This document shows positions 9,728-18,146 of a stretch of 64,000 nt of DNA, piece after piece. The position numbers and the translations under genes are program-made. The notes beneath the pieces are model-generated. The model searched no databases, had not been told where the DNA came from, and saw nothing but the letters and a program-made list of their open reading frames with translations. The stretch spans positions 1-64,000 of the forward strand of contig NZ_FMXB01000013.1 in NCBI RefSeq assembly GCF_900103415.1, given 5' to 3'. Source of the DNA: Methanobrevibacter millerae. Its GTDB lineage: Archaea; Methanobacteriota; Methanobacteria; Methanobacteriales; Methanobacteriaceae. Every line of letters starts with the position of its first letter. Positions within the stretch are counted from its first letter, which is position 1.

Positions 9728-10744
9728 ATGGACCCTATAACATTAGGTGTTGTTGCATTGATGGGTGCAGTTGCAACTATTGGGGGAGCTGCTGAGGATT
9801 TGGAATCCGATATCGGTTCTCAAAGTAACCCTAACTCACAAGTTCAACTTGCTCCACAGATGGGACATTTACACCGTATGATTAACAAGGCGGCCTCTGG
9901 TGAACCGGTCGCTTATGGTGTTTGGTGTGGTGTAGCTGGTGCTGTTGCATATATATTAATTACCATGTTCGGTGCAATTCCAGGATTCCCTGTTATTGCT
10001 ATTGCAATCGGTGCTGCTGTCGCTGCTTGTGTTCACTCTATTTATACTGTTACATCCCACATGGGTAGGATTGTCGGTCAATCACAATTCGAACAACCAT
10101 TGTTTATGGATGTTTTAACACAATCCTTAGGACCAATCGCTGGTCACGGATTTATAACTAGTTTTTGTATAGTTGGAATTTCTTACTTAATGACTATTCC
10201 ACTAGGTACTTCTAACCCGTTACACGTATTCCCATTACCTCTCTTAGCTATGCTTTGGGGTATTGCTTTAGGAGCTATCGGTTCCTCAACCGGGGACGTT
10301 CACTACGGTGCAGAAAGTGAATATCAGAAATTTGAATTTGGTGGAGGTACCCCTGTAGCTATTCAAGGGGATATTGTTACTAAAGCTCCATTAGGTGCTA
10401 AAAACTCTATGGACGTTGTAAACTTCTGTGCTAAATTCGGTGGACCTTTAACAGGTTTCTGTTTCGGTCTCGTTGTGTTCTTCAGTTTCTGGAACACTGT
10501 CGTATTCGGTTTATACGGCGGAATCATTGTAGGTATTATCATCATTATCTTATTAATTATCATGGATGACAGATTAGAAGTATTTGCAAGGAACAAATAC
10601 GGAGCATATGATGAAGGTGCATTAGAAGCTTCTGCTGAACCAGAAGCAGCTCCTGCAGAAGAAGCTCCAGCTGAAGAAGTTGCAGAAGAAGCAGAAGAAG
10701 CTCCTGAAGAAGAAGCTGAAGCTGAAGAAGCTGGTGAAGAATAA
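9728..10744 (+). CDS. mtrE: Tetrahydromethanopterin S-methyltransferase subunit E
   Basis: Membrane subunit of the Na+-pumping complex that moves the methyl group from tetrahydromethanopterin to coenzyme M. It starts MDPITLGVVALMGAVATIGG and has about six hydrophobic membrane segments, with the conserved GSQSNPNSQVQLAPQMGHLH segment near residue 31. The 338 residues exceed the usual ~300: after the last membrane helix and the DDRLEVFARNKYG segment there is a tail of about 42 residues made almost only of Ala, Glu and Pro. First gene of mtrEDCBAFGH; the order is that of Methanobacteriales. Confidence 0.97.
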   Translation: MDPITLGVVALMGAVATIGGAAEDLESDIGSQSNPNSQVQLAPQMGHLHRMINKAASGEPVAYGVWCGVAGAVAYILITMFGAIPGFPVIAIAIGAAVAACVHSIYTVTSHMGRIVGQSQFEQPLFMDVLTQSLGPIAGHGFITSFCIVGISYLMTIPLGTSNPLHVFPLPLLAMLWGIALGAIGSSTGDVHYGAESEYQKFEFGGGTPVAIQGDIVTKAPLGAKNSMDVVNFCAKFGGPLTGFCFGLVVFFSFWNTVVFGLYGGIIVGIIIIILLIIMDDRLEVFARNKYGAYDEGALEASAEPEAAPAEEAPAEEVAEEAEEAPEEEAEAEEAGEE

Positions 10745-10756
10745 GGAGGTTTTCTT

Positions 10757-11458
10757 ATGGATCCAATTAGTTTAATTTTATTCATCGCAATAGGCGGTAT
10801 TATGATTGGTGCAGGTGTGCACTTTATTCCTGTAGGAGGTGCTCCTGCAGCTATGGCAACAGCTACTGGTGTAGGTACCGGTACTGCTATGTTAGCTGCT
10901 GGTGCAGGTTTAACAGGTTTAATTACTGCTGCAACTATGACTGGTGAACCATTCTATATAGTAGGTATAGGCGGTGCAATAGGTGCTATGATCATGATGG
11001 GTATTACAATGCTCATTGCAAACTTCATCTACATCTTCGGTGTAGGTATCGTACCTGCTGCATCAAAAGTAAATGTTGACTGGATTACCAAACGTAACCA
11101 GGAAGCATACAAAACCCCTGGTACTGAAGGTCACGGTGTACCATTAACTTCATTCGTAAGTGGTCTTATCGGTGGATTCTTCGGTGGTTTCGGTGGTGGA
11201 TTAGTCTACTACGGAATCTATCAGGCTGTTCAGGACAGTACTTTTATTTCCGATCCTGCTGTAAGCGTTGGTTTAGCTGCAATTTTAGGTGTAGGCGTCT
11301 TCTTTATCAACTCTGTTATCGCTTCATATAACATTGGTGGTACTATCGAAGGTATGCACGACCCTAAATTCAAAAGAATCGGTACTGGTGCATTAGCTTG
11401 TGGTATTGCATCTGTTGTACTCGGAATTTTCTGTATTATTTTAACTGGAGGTATCTAA
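10757..11458 (+). CDS. mtrD: Tetrahydromethanopterin S-methyltransferase subunit D
   Basis: 233-residue multi-helix membrane subunit of the Mtr complex. It starts MDPISLILFIAIGGIMIGAG and is dominated by glycine-, alanine- and isoleucine-rich membrane segments, with a polar loop around residues 110-135 (WITKRNQEAYKTPGTEGHG). Together with MtrC and MtrE it forms the membrane part through which Na+ is moved. A strong AAGGAGG site precedes it, in the 12-bp gap after mtrE; mtrC starts 1 bp after its stop. Confidence 0.97.
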   Translation: MDPISLILFIAIGGIMIGAGVHFIPVGGAPAAMATATGVGTGTAMLAAGAGLTGLITAATMTGEPFYIVGIGGAIGAMIMMGITMLIANFIYIFGVGIVPAASKVNVDWITKRNQEAYKTPGTEGHGVPLTSFVSGLIGGFFGGFGGGLVYYGIYQAVQDSTFISDPAVSVGLAAILGVGVFFINSVIASYNIGGTIEGMHDPKFKRIGTGALACGIASVVLGIFCIILTGGI

Positions 11459-11459
11459 A

Positions 11460-12275
11460 ATGTCTGCTGGTGGAAGTGCTGACGGTGCAGCTGCAGGTGC
11501 AATTAATTCAACACACCTTTTAATCGCAGGTATCGTCGGAGGATTACTTTGTATATACGTATCAGGCTTTTTAAATGAAACTATAGGTTCAGTTATTGCA
11601 GGTATTGGTGCTGTTCTCGCAATCGTATGGGGAGCAGATGCTATTCGTAGAGTAGCAAGTTACGGTTTAGGTACTGGTGTACCATCTATCGGATACATGT
11701 CATTATCTGTCGGTGTCATCTCAACATGCGCAGGTATCAGTTTAGCATCCATTTTAAAGATGGGTATTCTCGGACCTGTAGCTGCTTTTGTCATTGCAGT
11801 TATCATTGGTGCAATCATTGCTATCATCGCAACTAAGATTGTCGGTATGAAAATCCCAATCATGCTTCAATGTACTATCGAAATTGCCGGCGCTGCATGT
11901 TTATCCATTTTAGGATTCTCAGTTGCTATCGCAGGTAGTTATGACATGACTGCAATTTATGAAAATGTTGTTGCTAGTGGTTATATCGCCGTATTATTTA
12001 TCTTATGTACTATGGCTATCCAACACCCATTCAACGCATGTTTAGGACCTAACGAAGATCAAGTCAGAACTTTAAAATGTGCTGCTTCAACCGCATTCTT
12101 ATCCATGACTATTGTAGGTATCATGTCCTCAATCAGTGGTGGACTCGGATGGGCTATTGTATTAATAGTCGGTTTAATCGGTTGGGTAATTTCATTCAGA
12201 GCATTCGTAACTGCTTCATGCAATGATGCGGCATCAACAAGATGGGCTGGATTATGGCCTAATGTAGAGGAATAG
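11460..12275 (+). CDS. mtrC: Tetrahydromethanopterin S-methyltransferase subunit C
   Basis: 271-residue membrane subunit of Mtr with about seven hydrophobic segments. The N-terminus (MSAGGSADGAAAGAINSTHL) is short and polar, and a conserved polar loop HPFNACLGPNEDQVRTLKCA lies near residue 190. It is coded 1 bp after mtrD, with the ribosome site (GGAGGTATC) inside the end of mtrD, so the two are likely translationally coupled. Confidence 0.97.
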   Translation: MSAGGSADGAAAGAINSTHLLIAGIVGGLLCIYVSGFLNETIGSVIAGIGAVLAIVWGADAIRRVASYGLGTGVPSIGYMSLSVGVISTCAGISLASILKMGILGPVAAFVIAVIIGAIIAIIATKIVGMKIPIMLQCTIEIAGAACLSILGFSVAIAGSYDMTAIYENVVASGYIAVLFILCTMAIQHPFNACLGPNEDQVRTLKCAASTAFLSMTIVGIMSSISGGLGWAIVLIVGLIGWVISFRAFVTASCNDAASTRWAGLWPNVEE

Positions 12276-12287
12276 GAGGAATCGAGT

Positions 12288-12605
12288 ATGGCTCAAATGT
12301 TACCTATGGTACAGATTGTACCTGAAATGAATTTCGCTTATGACCCAGTTACTGGGATTATCGGATCATCTTTAGGTTCAGGAATTGTTCTCCTATCTAT
12401 GGATGATGTTGCTGAAAGTGTTGATAAAGTAGAAGCAGCAGCAGACGAATTGATGGCATCTTTAGATCCTTATTCAAGCCCTGCCGGATCTTTCCCAGGA
12501 AGGGAAGGCTCTTACATTACTGCAGGTATGTTAACTAACATGGTATACGGATTCTTGATTGCTTCATTGATTATATTTGCTGCATTATCAATAGGGGGTA
12601 TCTAG
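12288..12605 (+). CDS. mtrB: Tetrahydromethanopterin S-methyltransferase subunit B
   Basis: Small 105-residue Mtr subunit. A soluble N-terminal part (MAQMLPMVQIVPEMNFAYDP) with an acidic helix (DDVAESVDKVEAAADELM) is followed by one C-terminal membrane helix (about residues 82-104). An AGGAGG site lies ahead of the start. The stop is directly abutted by the mtrA start. Confidence 0.95.
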   Translation: MAQMLPMVQIVPEMNFAYDPVTGIIGSSLGSGIVLLSMDDVAESVDKVEAAADELMASLDPYSSPAGSFPGREGSYITAGMLTNMVYGFLIASLIIFAALSIGGI

Positions 12606-13319
12606 ATGGCTGATAAAAAAGCTCCTGCAGACGGCTGGCCGGTTATCAGTGGGGATTACATTGTAGGTGATCCTGAAAGCCCTGTTGCAGTAACCACATT
12701 GGCTTCACACATTGAAGCTGAATTATCTGGAGCAGCTATTGCAGGCCCATGTAAAACTGAAAACTTAGGTATAGAAAAAGTTGTTGCTAATATTATTTCT
12801 AATCCTAACATCCGTTTCTTGATTTTAGCCGGCGCTGAAGTGCAAGGCCACATTACCGGTCAAAGTTTCAAGGCGCTGCACGAAAACGGTGCTGACCCGG
12901 AAAAGAAAAAGATCATTGGTGCAACCGGTGCTATTCCTTTCGTAGAAAACGTTCCACTCGACGGTGTTGAAAGATTCCAGCAACAATTGGAAATCATCGA
13001 TTTAATCGACACTGAAGATATCGGAGCTATTCAATCAAAAATTAATGAATGTGTAGAAAAAGATCCAGGTGCTTTCGAAGAAGAAGCTATGGTTATTTCC
13101 GTAGATGAAGACGGTGATGATGAAGATACTGGTGAAGCTATCAGAGTTGTTTCTGCTGAAACCGCACTTATTGAATCCAGAATCAGAAATATCAATACCA
13201 AAATCGCAATGGTCGGTGCTGTTCAAAGGAACATGGCCGGAAATTACGCTGGTAAAGTCCAAGGTATAATGATCGGTTTAATCTTCACTTTAGTGATTGG
13301 ATTTTTATTCTTGATATAA
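12606..13319 (+). CDS. mtrA: Tetrahydromethanopterin S-methyltransferase subunit A (corrinoid protein)
   Basis: 237-residue subunit carrying the cobamide that shuttles the methyl group. The cytoplasmic corrinoid-binding domain fills residues 1-170; H82 in [10 protein letters not shown] fits the histidine that ligates cobalt (H84 in relatives). A linker rich in acidic residues (about 160-180) leads to a single C-terminal membrane anchor ([18 protein letters not shown]). It begins immediately after the mtrB stop. The cobamide link to cobY, 3 kb downstream, is notable. Confidence 0.97.
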   Translation: MADKKAPADGWPVISGDYIVGDPESPVAVTTLASHIEAELSGAAIAGPCKTENLGIEKVVANIISNPNIRFLILAGAEVQGHITGQSFKALHENGADPEKKKIIGATGAIPFVENVPLDGVERFQQQLEIIDLIDTEDIGAIQSKINECVEKDPGAFEEEAMVISVDEDGDDEDTGEAIRVVSAETALIESRIRNINTKIAMVGAVQRNMAGNYAGKVQGIMIGLIFTLVIGFLFLI

Positions 13320-13332
13320 GGAGGTATTAATT

Positions 13333-13539
13333 ATGGTAGAAATTTCAAACAAACCTATTGTAAGTGGAATTAGAAATGCTTCCGATGATGCTGAATACAG
13401 TTCAAAACTGATCGCAAGAGAAGGTAAACTCTTCGCAGGATTACTTGCAACCAGAGTAAAAGGAATTGCTTTAGGAATTTGCATTGCACTCCTTTTAGTC
13501 GTAGTTATACCTTACATTGCAATGTTTTGTGGATTATAG
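13333..13539 (+). CDS. mtrF: Tetrahydromethanopterin S-methyltransferase subunit F
   Basis: 68-residue small Mtr subunit related to the C-terminal part of MtrA. A polar N-terminus (MVEISNKPIVSGIRNASDDA) is followed by a single membrane helix (about 45-67). Preceded by AAGGAGG at 13318, 13 bp after mtrA; mtrG follows 11 bp later. Confidence 0.95.
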   Translation: MVEISNKPIVSGIRNASDDAEYSSKLIAREGKLFAGLLATRVKGIALGICIALLLVVVIPYIAMFCGL

Positions 13540-13550
13540 AGGTGTTTTAA

Positions 13551-13805
13551 ATGAGTGACGAAGAAAATTCAGTACCTCAAGTAATGGTATCTCCTGATGA
13601 TTTCAACCCTTTACTCGCAAAATTAGATGCTGCTGAAGAAAAAGTTGATTTCACAGTAGGTGAATATTACCAACGTTTAGGCCAACAAAGCGGAAGGGAC
13701 GTTGGAATATTATACGGTATTATACTTGGATTATTTATATTGATAGTATCTATAAAATTTGGTGCCATAGCAATGTTTCAAACATTACTGGCTGGTCTTT
13801 TATAG
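13551..13805 (+). CDS. mtrG: Tetrahydromethanopterin S-methyltransferase subunit G
   Basis: 84-residue Mtr subunit with a cytoplasmic N-terminal helix pair ([20 protein letters not shown]) and one C-terminal membrane helix (about 55-80). It is coded 11 bp after mtrF and 12 bp before mtrH, with GAGGTG and GGAGG ribosome sites in the gaps. In the complex it accompanies MtrA, B and F around the membrane core. Confidence 0.95.
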   Translation: MSDEENSVPQVMVSPDDFNPLLAKLDAAEEKVDFTVGEYYQRLGQQSGRDVGILYGIILGLFILIVSIKFGAIAMFQTLLAGLL

Positions 13806-13817
13806 GAGGATTATAAC

Positions 13818-14750
13818 ATGTTAAGATTTGATAAAGAACAACTCGTCGTAGATATTGCTGGAGTAAAAATGGGAGGACAACCTGGTGAATACCCTACCGT
13901 TTTAGCAGGAACTATCTTTTACGGCGGACACAAAATTATTAGTGATGAAAAAGCAGGTACTTTTGATAAAGACGCTGCTGATGAAAGAATTAAAACCATG
14001 GAGGAAATGTCTGACGTAACAGGAAACCCTTGTGTTGTACAAACATTCGGTGCTACCGCAGAAGCTATGGTAAAATACCTGGAATTCGTAGGGGACAACT
14101 GTGACAAACCTTTCCTTATCGACTCAACTGCAGCTGCAGCAAAAATCGCAGGTGTAGAATACGTACAGGAAGTCGGATTAGCTGAAAGGGCTGTATACAA
14201 CTCTTTAAGTATGGCTGCAGAACCTGGTGAAATTGAAGCAGTTAAAAACTCCGACATCGACGCATCCATTCTCTTAGGATTCAACCCAATGACTCCTGGT
14301 GTAGAAGGAAAAATCGAAATCTGGGAAACCGGTGGATCTGTAATCGACCAAGGTATTCTCGAAATGGCTGACGAATGTGGAATCACCAAACCATGGATGG
14401 ACGTAGCAGTTACTCCATTAGGTCAAGGTGCAGGACCTGCAGTAAGGACCTCCTTCGCTGTAAAAGCTAAATGGGGTTACCCAGTAGGATCCGGTATTCA
14501 CAACGTTCCATCTGCATGGGACTGGTTAAGAGGATACAAAAAAGAACACAAAGAAGCATGGCCTGTTTGTGATATCGGTTCAAACATTGTTCAGCAAATG
14601 GCTGGTGGAGACTTCGTTCTTTTCGGACCTATCGAAAACGCAAGAATCGCATTCCCAGCATGTGGTATGGCAGATATCATGATTGCTGAAGCAGCAAAAG
14701 ATATCGGTACCGAACCTGTCGAAGACCACCCAATTAACAAATTATTATAG
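13818..14750 (+). CDS. mtrH: Tetrahydromethanopterin S-methyltransferase subunit H
   Basis: 310-residue soluble subunit that transfers the methyl group from methyl-tetrahydromethanopterin to the cobamide on MtrA. It has a TIM-barrel fold typical of pterin methyltransferases; the sequence shows the start MLRFDKEQLVVDIAGVKMGGQPGE in two pieces of conserved family text, LIDSTAAA near residue 101 and ILLGFNPMTPG near 152. Last gene of the operon, followed within 20 bp by a terminator. Confidence 0.97.
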   Translation: MLRFDKEQLVVDIAGVKMGGQPGEYPTVLAGTIFYGGHKIISDEKAGTFDKDAADERIKTMEEMSDVTGNPCVVQTFGATAEAMVKYLEFVGDNCDKPFLIDSTAAAAKIAGVEYVQEVGLAERAVYNSLSMAAEPGEIEAVKNSDIDASILLGFNPMTPGVEGKIEIWETGGSVIDQGILEMADECGITKPWMDVAVTPLGQGAGPAVRTSFAVKAKWGYPVGSGIHNVPSAWDWLRGYKKEHKEAWPVCDIGSNIVQQMAGGDFVLFGPIENARIAFPACGMADIMIAEAAKDIGTEPVEDHPINKLL

Positions 14751-14764
14751 ATATATAGGGTCCC

Positions 14765-14791
14765 GGTTAGATGATTCTTATCATCTAATCC
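14765..14791 (+). terminator. mtr operon terminator
   Basis: Nine-bp perfect stem TTAGATGAT/ATCATCTAA (14767-14775 with 14780-14788), extended by a G-U and a G-C pair, loop TCTT, followed by seven T from 14794. Confidence 0.75.
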
Positions 14792-14827
14792 ACTTTTTTT
14801 ATTTTTTTCTAACTTTTTTTAACAAGA

Positions 14828-14836
14828 TTTATATTA
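14828..14836 (+). promoter_or_regulatory. TATA box of the marker 14 gene
   Basis: TTTATATTA preceded by CAAGA, about 58 bp ahead of the ATG. The same TTTATATT core is seen ahead of mcr, mtr and mvh; a GGAGAGG ribosome site lies at 14871. Confidence 0.5.
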
Positions 14837-14885
14837 TCTTAACAATAGATTATTATTTAACTTTAAATTTTGGAGAGGTTGAATA

Positions 14886-16355
14886 ATGTCTTTTTTAAGT
14901 AAAATTTTTAGCAAAGGTCCAAAGCCTATCATTGCCCATTCCAAAGAGGGAAACCTGGATATGTTGAGGGCGCAGAGGGCAGGTCCTGCAGCTCCCGGAG
15001 CTGTAAAAAAGCCTGATGTTTTTTATGTAACTGCTTCAGTTGAACTGGGTAACACTACAACCAAATGTATTGTAATGGCCACCAATCTGAATACGAGCGA
15101 GTCCTATCTTTTAAATAAAACGGTCAAGATGACACGTGACATCAGAAAGCCAAAGGCAAATGAAGATGTTTTCGGTAAGACTGTATGGGGCATTGAATTG
15201 TCTAAAGAGGCCGTAACCGAACTGATCAGAGATACTGTTTTAGAAGCATTGAAGAAATGTAACGTTGACAAGGATGAGGATCTTGATTTCGTCGTAAGGT
15301 CAACCGGGGTAACCGCAGGTTTTGCAACCGCTGAGGAAGCCGGTCAGTTAATTATCGCACTTGCTGACGGATGTCTTGAAGCCGACATTCCACCTCGTAA
15401 GATGTCTCCTGCAATGAGCATCTCACAGCTTCCTGAAAGACTTCAAAAGCACTCACTTCTGGAAAATATATTATTTGACGGTGCTGTTGTAAGTGTAGTT
15501 CCTCCGGAAGGTAAGGAAACCGTTGCAAACGAAATGGAAGGGGAGCTCGTTACTGCAGGTATCAAGCTGGGTGCAAAATGGACTGATGTCGACTACAGAA
15601 ACCCTTGCGTTTCACTGGATTTCGGTTCAACACTCGCAGGCCGTATCGTCAATGACAATGAGCCTTACGCAAACACTGTCGGAAACTTTTTAGGTCTTGC
15701 TGGTGTTGTAAGCGACGCATTGGCACGTGGTACCGGTAAAATTGACATGAAAAACGGTGCAGCCATTGATATCTATAATGAAAAGGCCGCCAAAAAGGCT
15801 GACAAGAAGAAAGCCGAAGCAAACGCACTTGAAGCTCACAAATTAATCAACATTCAAAAAGTACCGATGGACGTTGAAAGGTTCGGAACCGTTCCGGTCA
15901 ATCCTGAAGCCGCAGCTAATGCCGGAACCACTCTAATCGGATGTGATGTCGGTTTCAACGGTGACAAGCTGCCTGAACTCACTGAACTCGGTAAGCAGTT
16001 CTATGACGAGGACGGATTGGGTACCTTATTATCTACTCTAGACTACGTAAGTACCAATATCGTAACTAGAGTTCTTGACGTTGCATTTGCCGAAAACGTA
16101 ATCATCCCAGGATCTGCTTTGGGAATTACAGGACGTGCAGGAATCACCGGACGCAAGCCTGAACTCATTTTAGAAGCCGTTCAGGACAAGTTCGAAAGCG
16201 TAGTTTTCGTTGAAGACGGTCTCGCTTTAGGTTCTGCAATCATGGCCAGATGTATGAATTCCATGGGTACTCCAAAAGTTCCTATCGGAGGAAAACAGGG
16301 CGGAAGATGCATCCTTAAAGACCGTATGAAAATGGCCGGAGGAAAATTCGCCTAG
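14886..16355 (+). CDS. Methanogenesis marker protein 14
   Basis: 489-residue protein of the methanogenesis marker 14 family, confined to methanogens. The pattern TASVELGNTTTKCIV near residue 50 and SLDFGSTLAGRIV near 241 resemble phosphate-binding loops of the actin/hexokinase (ASKHA) ATPase fold, and a late GSALGITGRAGITGRKPEL segment fits the adenosine loop of that fold; this fold assignment is my inference. Function is unknown; its position after mtrH suggests a role linked to Mtr, for example corrinoid reactivation, which ASKHA ATPases perform elsewhere. Likely transcribed from its own promoter, with cobY 10 bp downstream. Confidence 0.82.
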   Translation: MSFLSKIFSKGPKPIIAHSKEGNLDMLRAQRAGPAAPGAVKKPDVFYVTASVELGNTTTKCIVMATNLNTSESYLLNKTVKMTRDIRKPKANEDVFGKTVWGIELSKEAVTELIRDTVLEALKKCNVDKDEDLDFVVRSTGVTAGFATAEEAGQLIIALADGCLEADIPPRKMSPAMSISQLPERLQKHSLLENILFDGAVVSVVPPEGKETVANEMEGELVTAGIKLGAKWTDVDYRNPCVSLDFGSTLAGRIVNDNEPYANTVGNFLGLAGVVSDALARGTGKIDMKNGAAIDIYNEKAAKKADKKKAEANALEAHKLINIQKVPMDVERFGTVPVNPEAAANAGTTLIGCDVGFNGDKLPELTELGKQFYDEDGLGTLLSTLDYVSTNIVTRVLDVAFAENVIIPGSALGITGRAGITGRKPELILEAVQDKFESVVFVEDGLALGSAIMARCMNSMGTPKVPIGGKQGGRCILKDRMKMAGGKFA

Positions 16356-16365
16356 TGGTTTTTTC

Positions 16366-16974
16366 ATGATTTATGCTGTTGTGATGGCTGGAGGTAGAGG
16401 AACACGCCTTGAAACTCCAGTCGAAAAACCTCTTTTTAAATTACACAATAAACCATTGATTAAATACGTACTTGACAATATAAATTCATCTAAATTGATC
16501 GAAAAAACGATTATTGCAACGAGTCCAAACGCTCCCGAAACCGAGGAATACGTTAAGAAGTTAAACTATGAAATTCTCGATACTCCGGGCGTCGACTATC
16601 TGAATGATTTGTCCTTAATACTTAAAAGTTTCGAAAAAAAATCCACTGAAGACATTCTGCTTTTCATAAACGCCGATTTGCCATTCATCAAAGGTGAATG
16701 CATCGACTACATCCTGAAGCAGTATTTTAAAAGCGGAAAGGAGGCATTGTCAACCTTAATACCGGTAACTGTCTTCAACGATTTGGGTCTTAAATACGAA
16801 TACGAATACCAGGGTCTCGTTCCCGTCGGCGTCAACGTCCTTAAAAGCATTGACAGGATTCAGGATGAGACGCAGCTCGTAATTGAAAAAGAGGAATTGG
16901 CATTTAATATCAATACCCTTCAGGATGCAAGTGTTGCTGACAAATATACTTTTAAATATAATGAATGCATATAG
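16366..16974 (+). CDS. cobY: Adenosylcobinamide-phosphate guanylyltransferase CobY
   Basis: GTP-dependent nucleotidyltransferase of archaeal cobamide synthesis that makes adenosylcobinamide-GDP. The 202-residue protein has the Rossmann-type NTP-binding start VVMAGGRGTRLETPVEKPLF (residues 5-24) and the acidic INADLPFIKGE segment near residue 103. The cobamide end product is the cofactor of MtrA, coded 3 kb upstream, so the order mtr, marker 14, cobY is functionally coherent. It is 10 bp after the marker 14 gene and so probably cotranscribed. Confidence 0.88.
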   Translation: MIYAVVMAGGRGTRLETPVEKPLFKLHNKPLIKYVLDNINSSKLIEKTIIATSPNAPETEEYVKKLNYEILDTPGVDYLNDLSLILKSFEKKSTEDILLFINADLPFIKGECIDYILKQYFKSGKEALSTLIPVTVFNDLGLKYEYEYQGLVPVGVNVLKSIDRIQDETQLVIEKEELAFNINTLQDASVADKYTFKYNECI

Positions 16975-17015
16975 ATAATATATAATTAAATTTAATATTT
17001 TTATCAGGTGATTTA

Positions 17016-17282
17016 ATGGAAAACAAACAGATTCCTAAAAGAGAAGAAAAATTATGGAGCGAAATTAGAAACTACCAGGTGGCAACCAACAACGCACGTA
17101 TCCTGGGCGTTTTGGATGAACTCATTATCAACGAAAAAACCGGTAAAATCGTTGATATCGCTATCCGTGTAGAAGCTGACCGCAATATCCACGTAAAAGG
17201 CGCCAAAAGAAACGGAGACCTGTTGCTTGTTCCTTTCGCAAAAGTGGAAAAAGTCGGCGAGTTCATTATCGTAACTGAATAA
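17016..17282 (+). CDS. PRC-barrel domain protein
   Basis: 88-residue protein consisting of a single PRC-barrel-like beta domain: strands around residues 19-34 (NYQVATNNARILGVLDE), INEKTGKIVDIAIRV, and a closing PFAKVEKVGEFIIV. Such small archaeal proteins are widespread; their role is not known, though PRC barrels mediate RNA or protein contacts elsewhere. An AGGTGAT ribosome site at 17007 supports the start. Independent gaps of 41 and 105 bp separate it from cobY and sufC. Confidence 0.75.
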   Translation: MENKQIPKREEKLWSEIRNYQVATNNARILGVLDELIINEKTGKIVDIAIRVEADRNIHVKGAKRNGDLLLVPFAKVEKVGEFIIVTE

Positions 17283-17387
17283 TCCTTTCAGTTATACTCT
17301 TATTTTTTTCAAGCATTGATAAAACAATGTTATATTAACTTATTTATAGTTTGATTTATAAAAATTAATTAAAAAGATTTGGTGATA

Positions 17388-18146
17388 ATGATGTTACTTG
17401 AAATTGAAAATTTAGCCGTTGAGGTAGGCGGAAAAAGAATTTTAAATGATATTAACCTTTCAATTGCTGAAGGTGAAACCCATGTTCTTCTAGGCCCGAA
17501 CGGCGCAGGAAAAAGTACCTTATTCTTAACTATTCTAGGTTTCCCGCAATACGATGTCGTAAAGGGAAGCATAAAATTTAAAGGCCAGGACATTACCGGT
17601 CTTACAACTGCCGAAAGGGTTCAGCTGGGAATCGGCGTAAGCTTCCAGTCCCCTCCTTCAATAAGGGGTGTTTCTGTAAGGGATTTATTAAAAATCGAAT
17701 CCCATCAGGACATGGATGAGGATTTAAACCCTAGGATGCAGGAACTTGCAAAGCAATTAAAGTTCAGCGACGAGTTTTTAGACAGAGATGTCAACTTCGG
17801 ATTTTCAGGAGGGGAAGTCAAAAGGTCTGAGATTTTACAGCTTCTGGCACAGATGCCTGACTTTACTATGTTTGACGAGCCGGACTCAGGCGTTGACATT
17901 GAAAACGTAGAATTGTTAGCTTCTGAAATCGGAACTCTTTTAGACAAGGACAAGCCTCCGAGAAGCAGGAAAAGAAGCGGACTTTTAATTACTCACCTGG
18001 GATATATTTTAAACTTCGTAAGTGCCGATAAGGCTCACGTTCTGATGAACGGCGTCATTTCCTGTTCAGGTAACCCTACAGAGATTCTTGAAGATATTAG
18101 GAAAAATGGATTTAATGGATGTGTTGAGTGTGCGCAATGTTTATGA
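17388..18146 (+). CDS. sufC: Fe-S cluster assembly ATPase SufC
   Basis: ABC-type ATPase of the SUF Fe-S assembly scaffold. Walker A is LLGPNGAGKST (about residues 33-43), the signature FSGGE near 141 and Walker B TMFDEPDSG near 163. The frame is open from TTG at 17379, but GGTGAT at 17381 fits a ribosome site, so the start is ATG 17388 or 17391. SufC and SufB/D pairs are the minimal SUF system of methanogens, and Mvh directly downstream needs many Fe-S clusters. Its 3' end overlaps the next gene by about 41 bp. Confidence 0.92.
   Translation: MMLLEIENLAVEVGGKRILNDINLSIAEGETHVLLGPNGAGKSTLFLTILGFPQYDVVKGSIKFKGQDITGLTTAERVQLGIGVSFQSPPSIRGVSVRDLLKIESHQDMDEDLNPRMQELAKQLKFSDEFLDRDVNFGFSGGEVKRSEILQLLAQMPDFTMFDEPDSGVDIENVELLASEIGTLLDKDKPPRSRKRSGLLITHLGYILNFVSADKAHVLMNGVISCSGNPTEILEDIRKNGFNGCVECAQCL

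Noticed and set aside
14683-14886. 67-codon frame between mtrH and marker 14
   Set aside because: It overlaps the mtrH end and the terminator and has no ribosome site or similarity.
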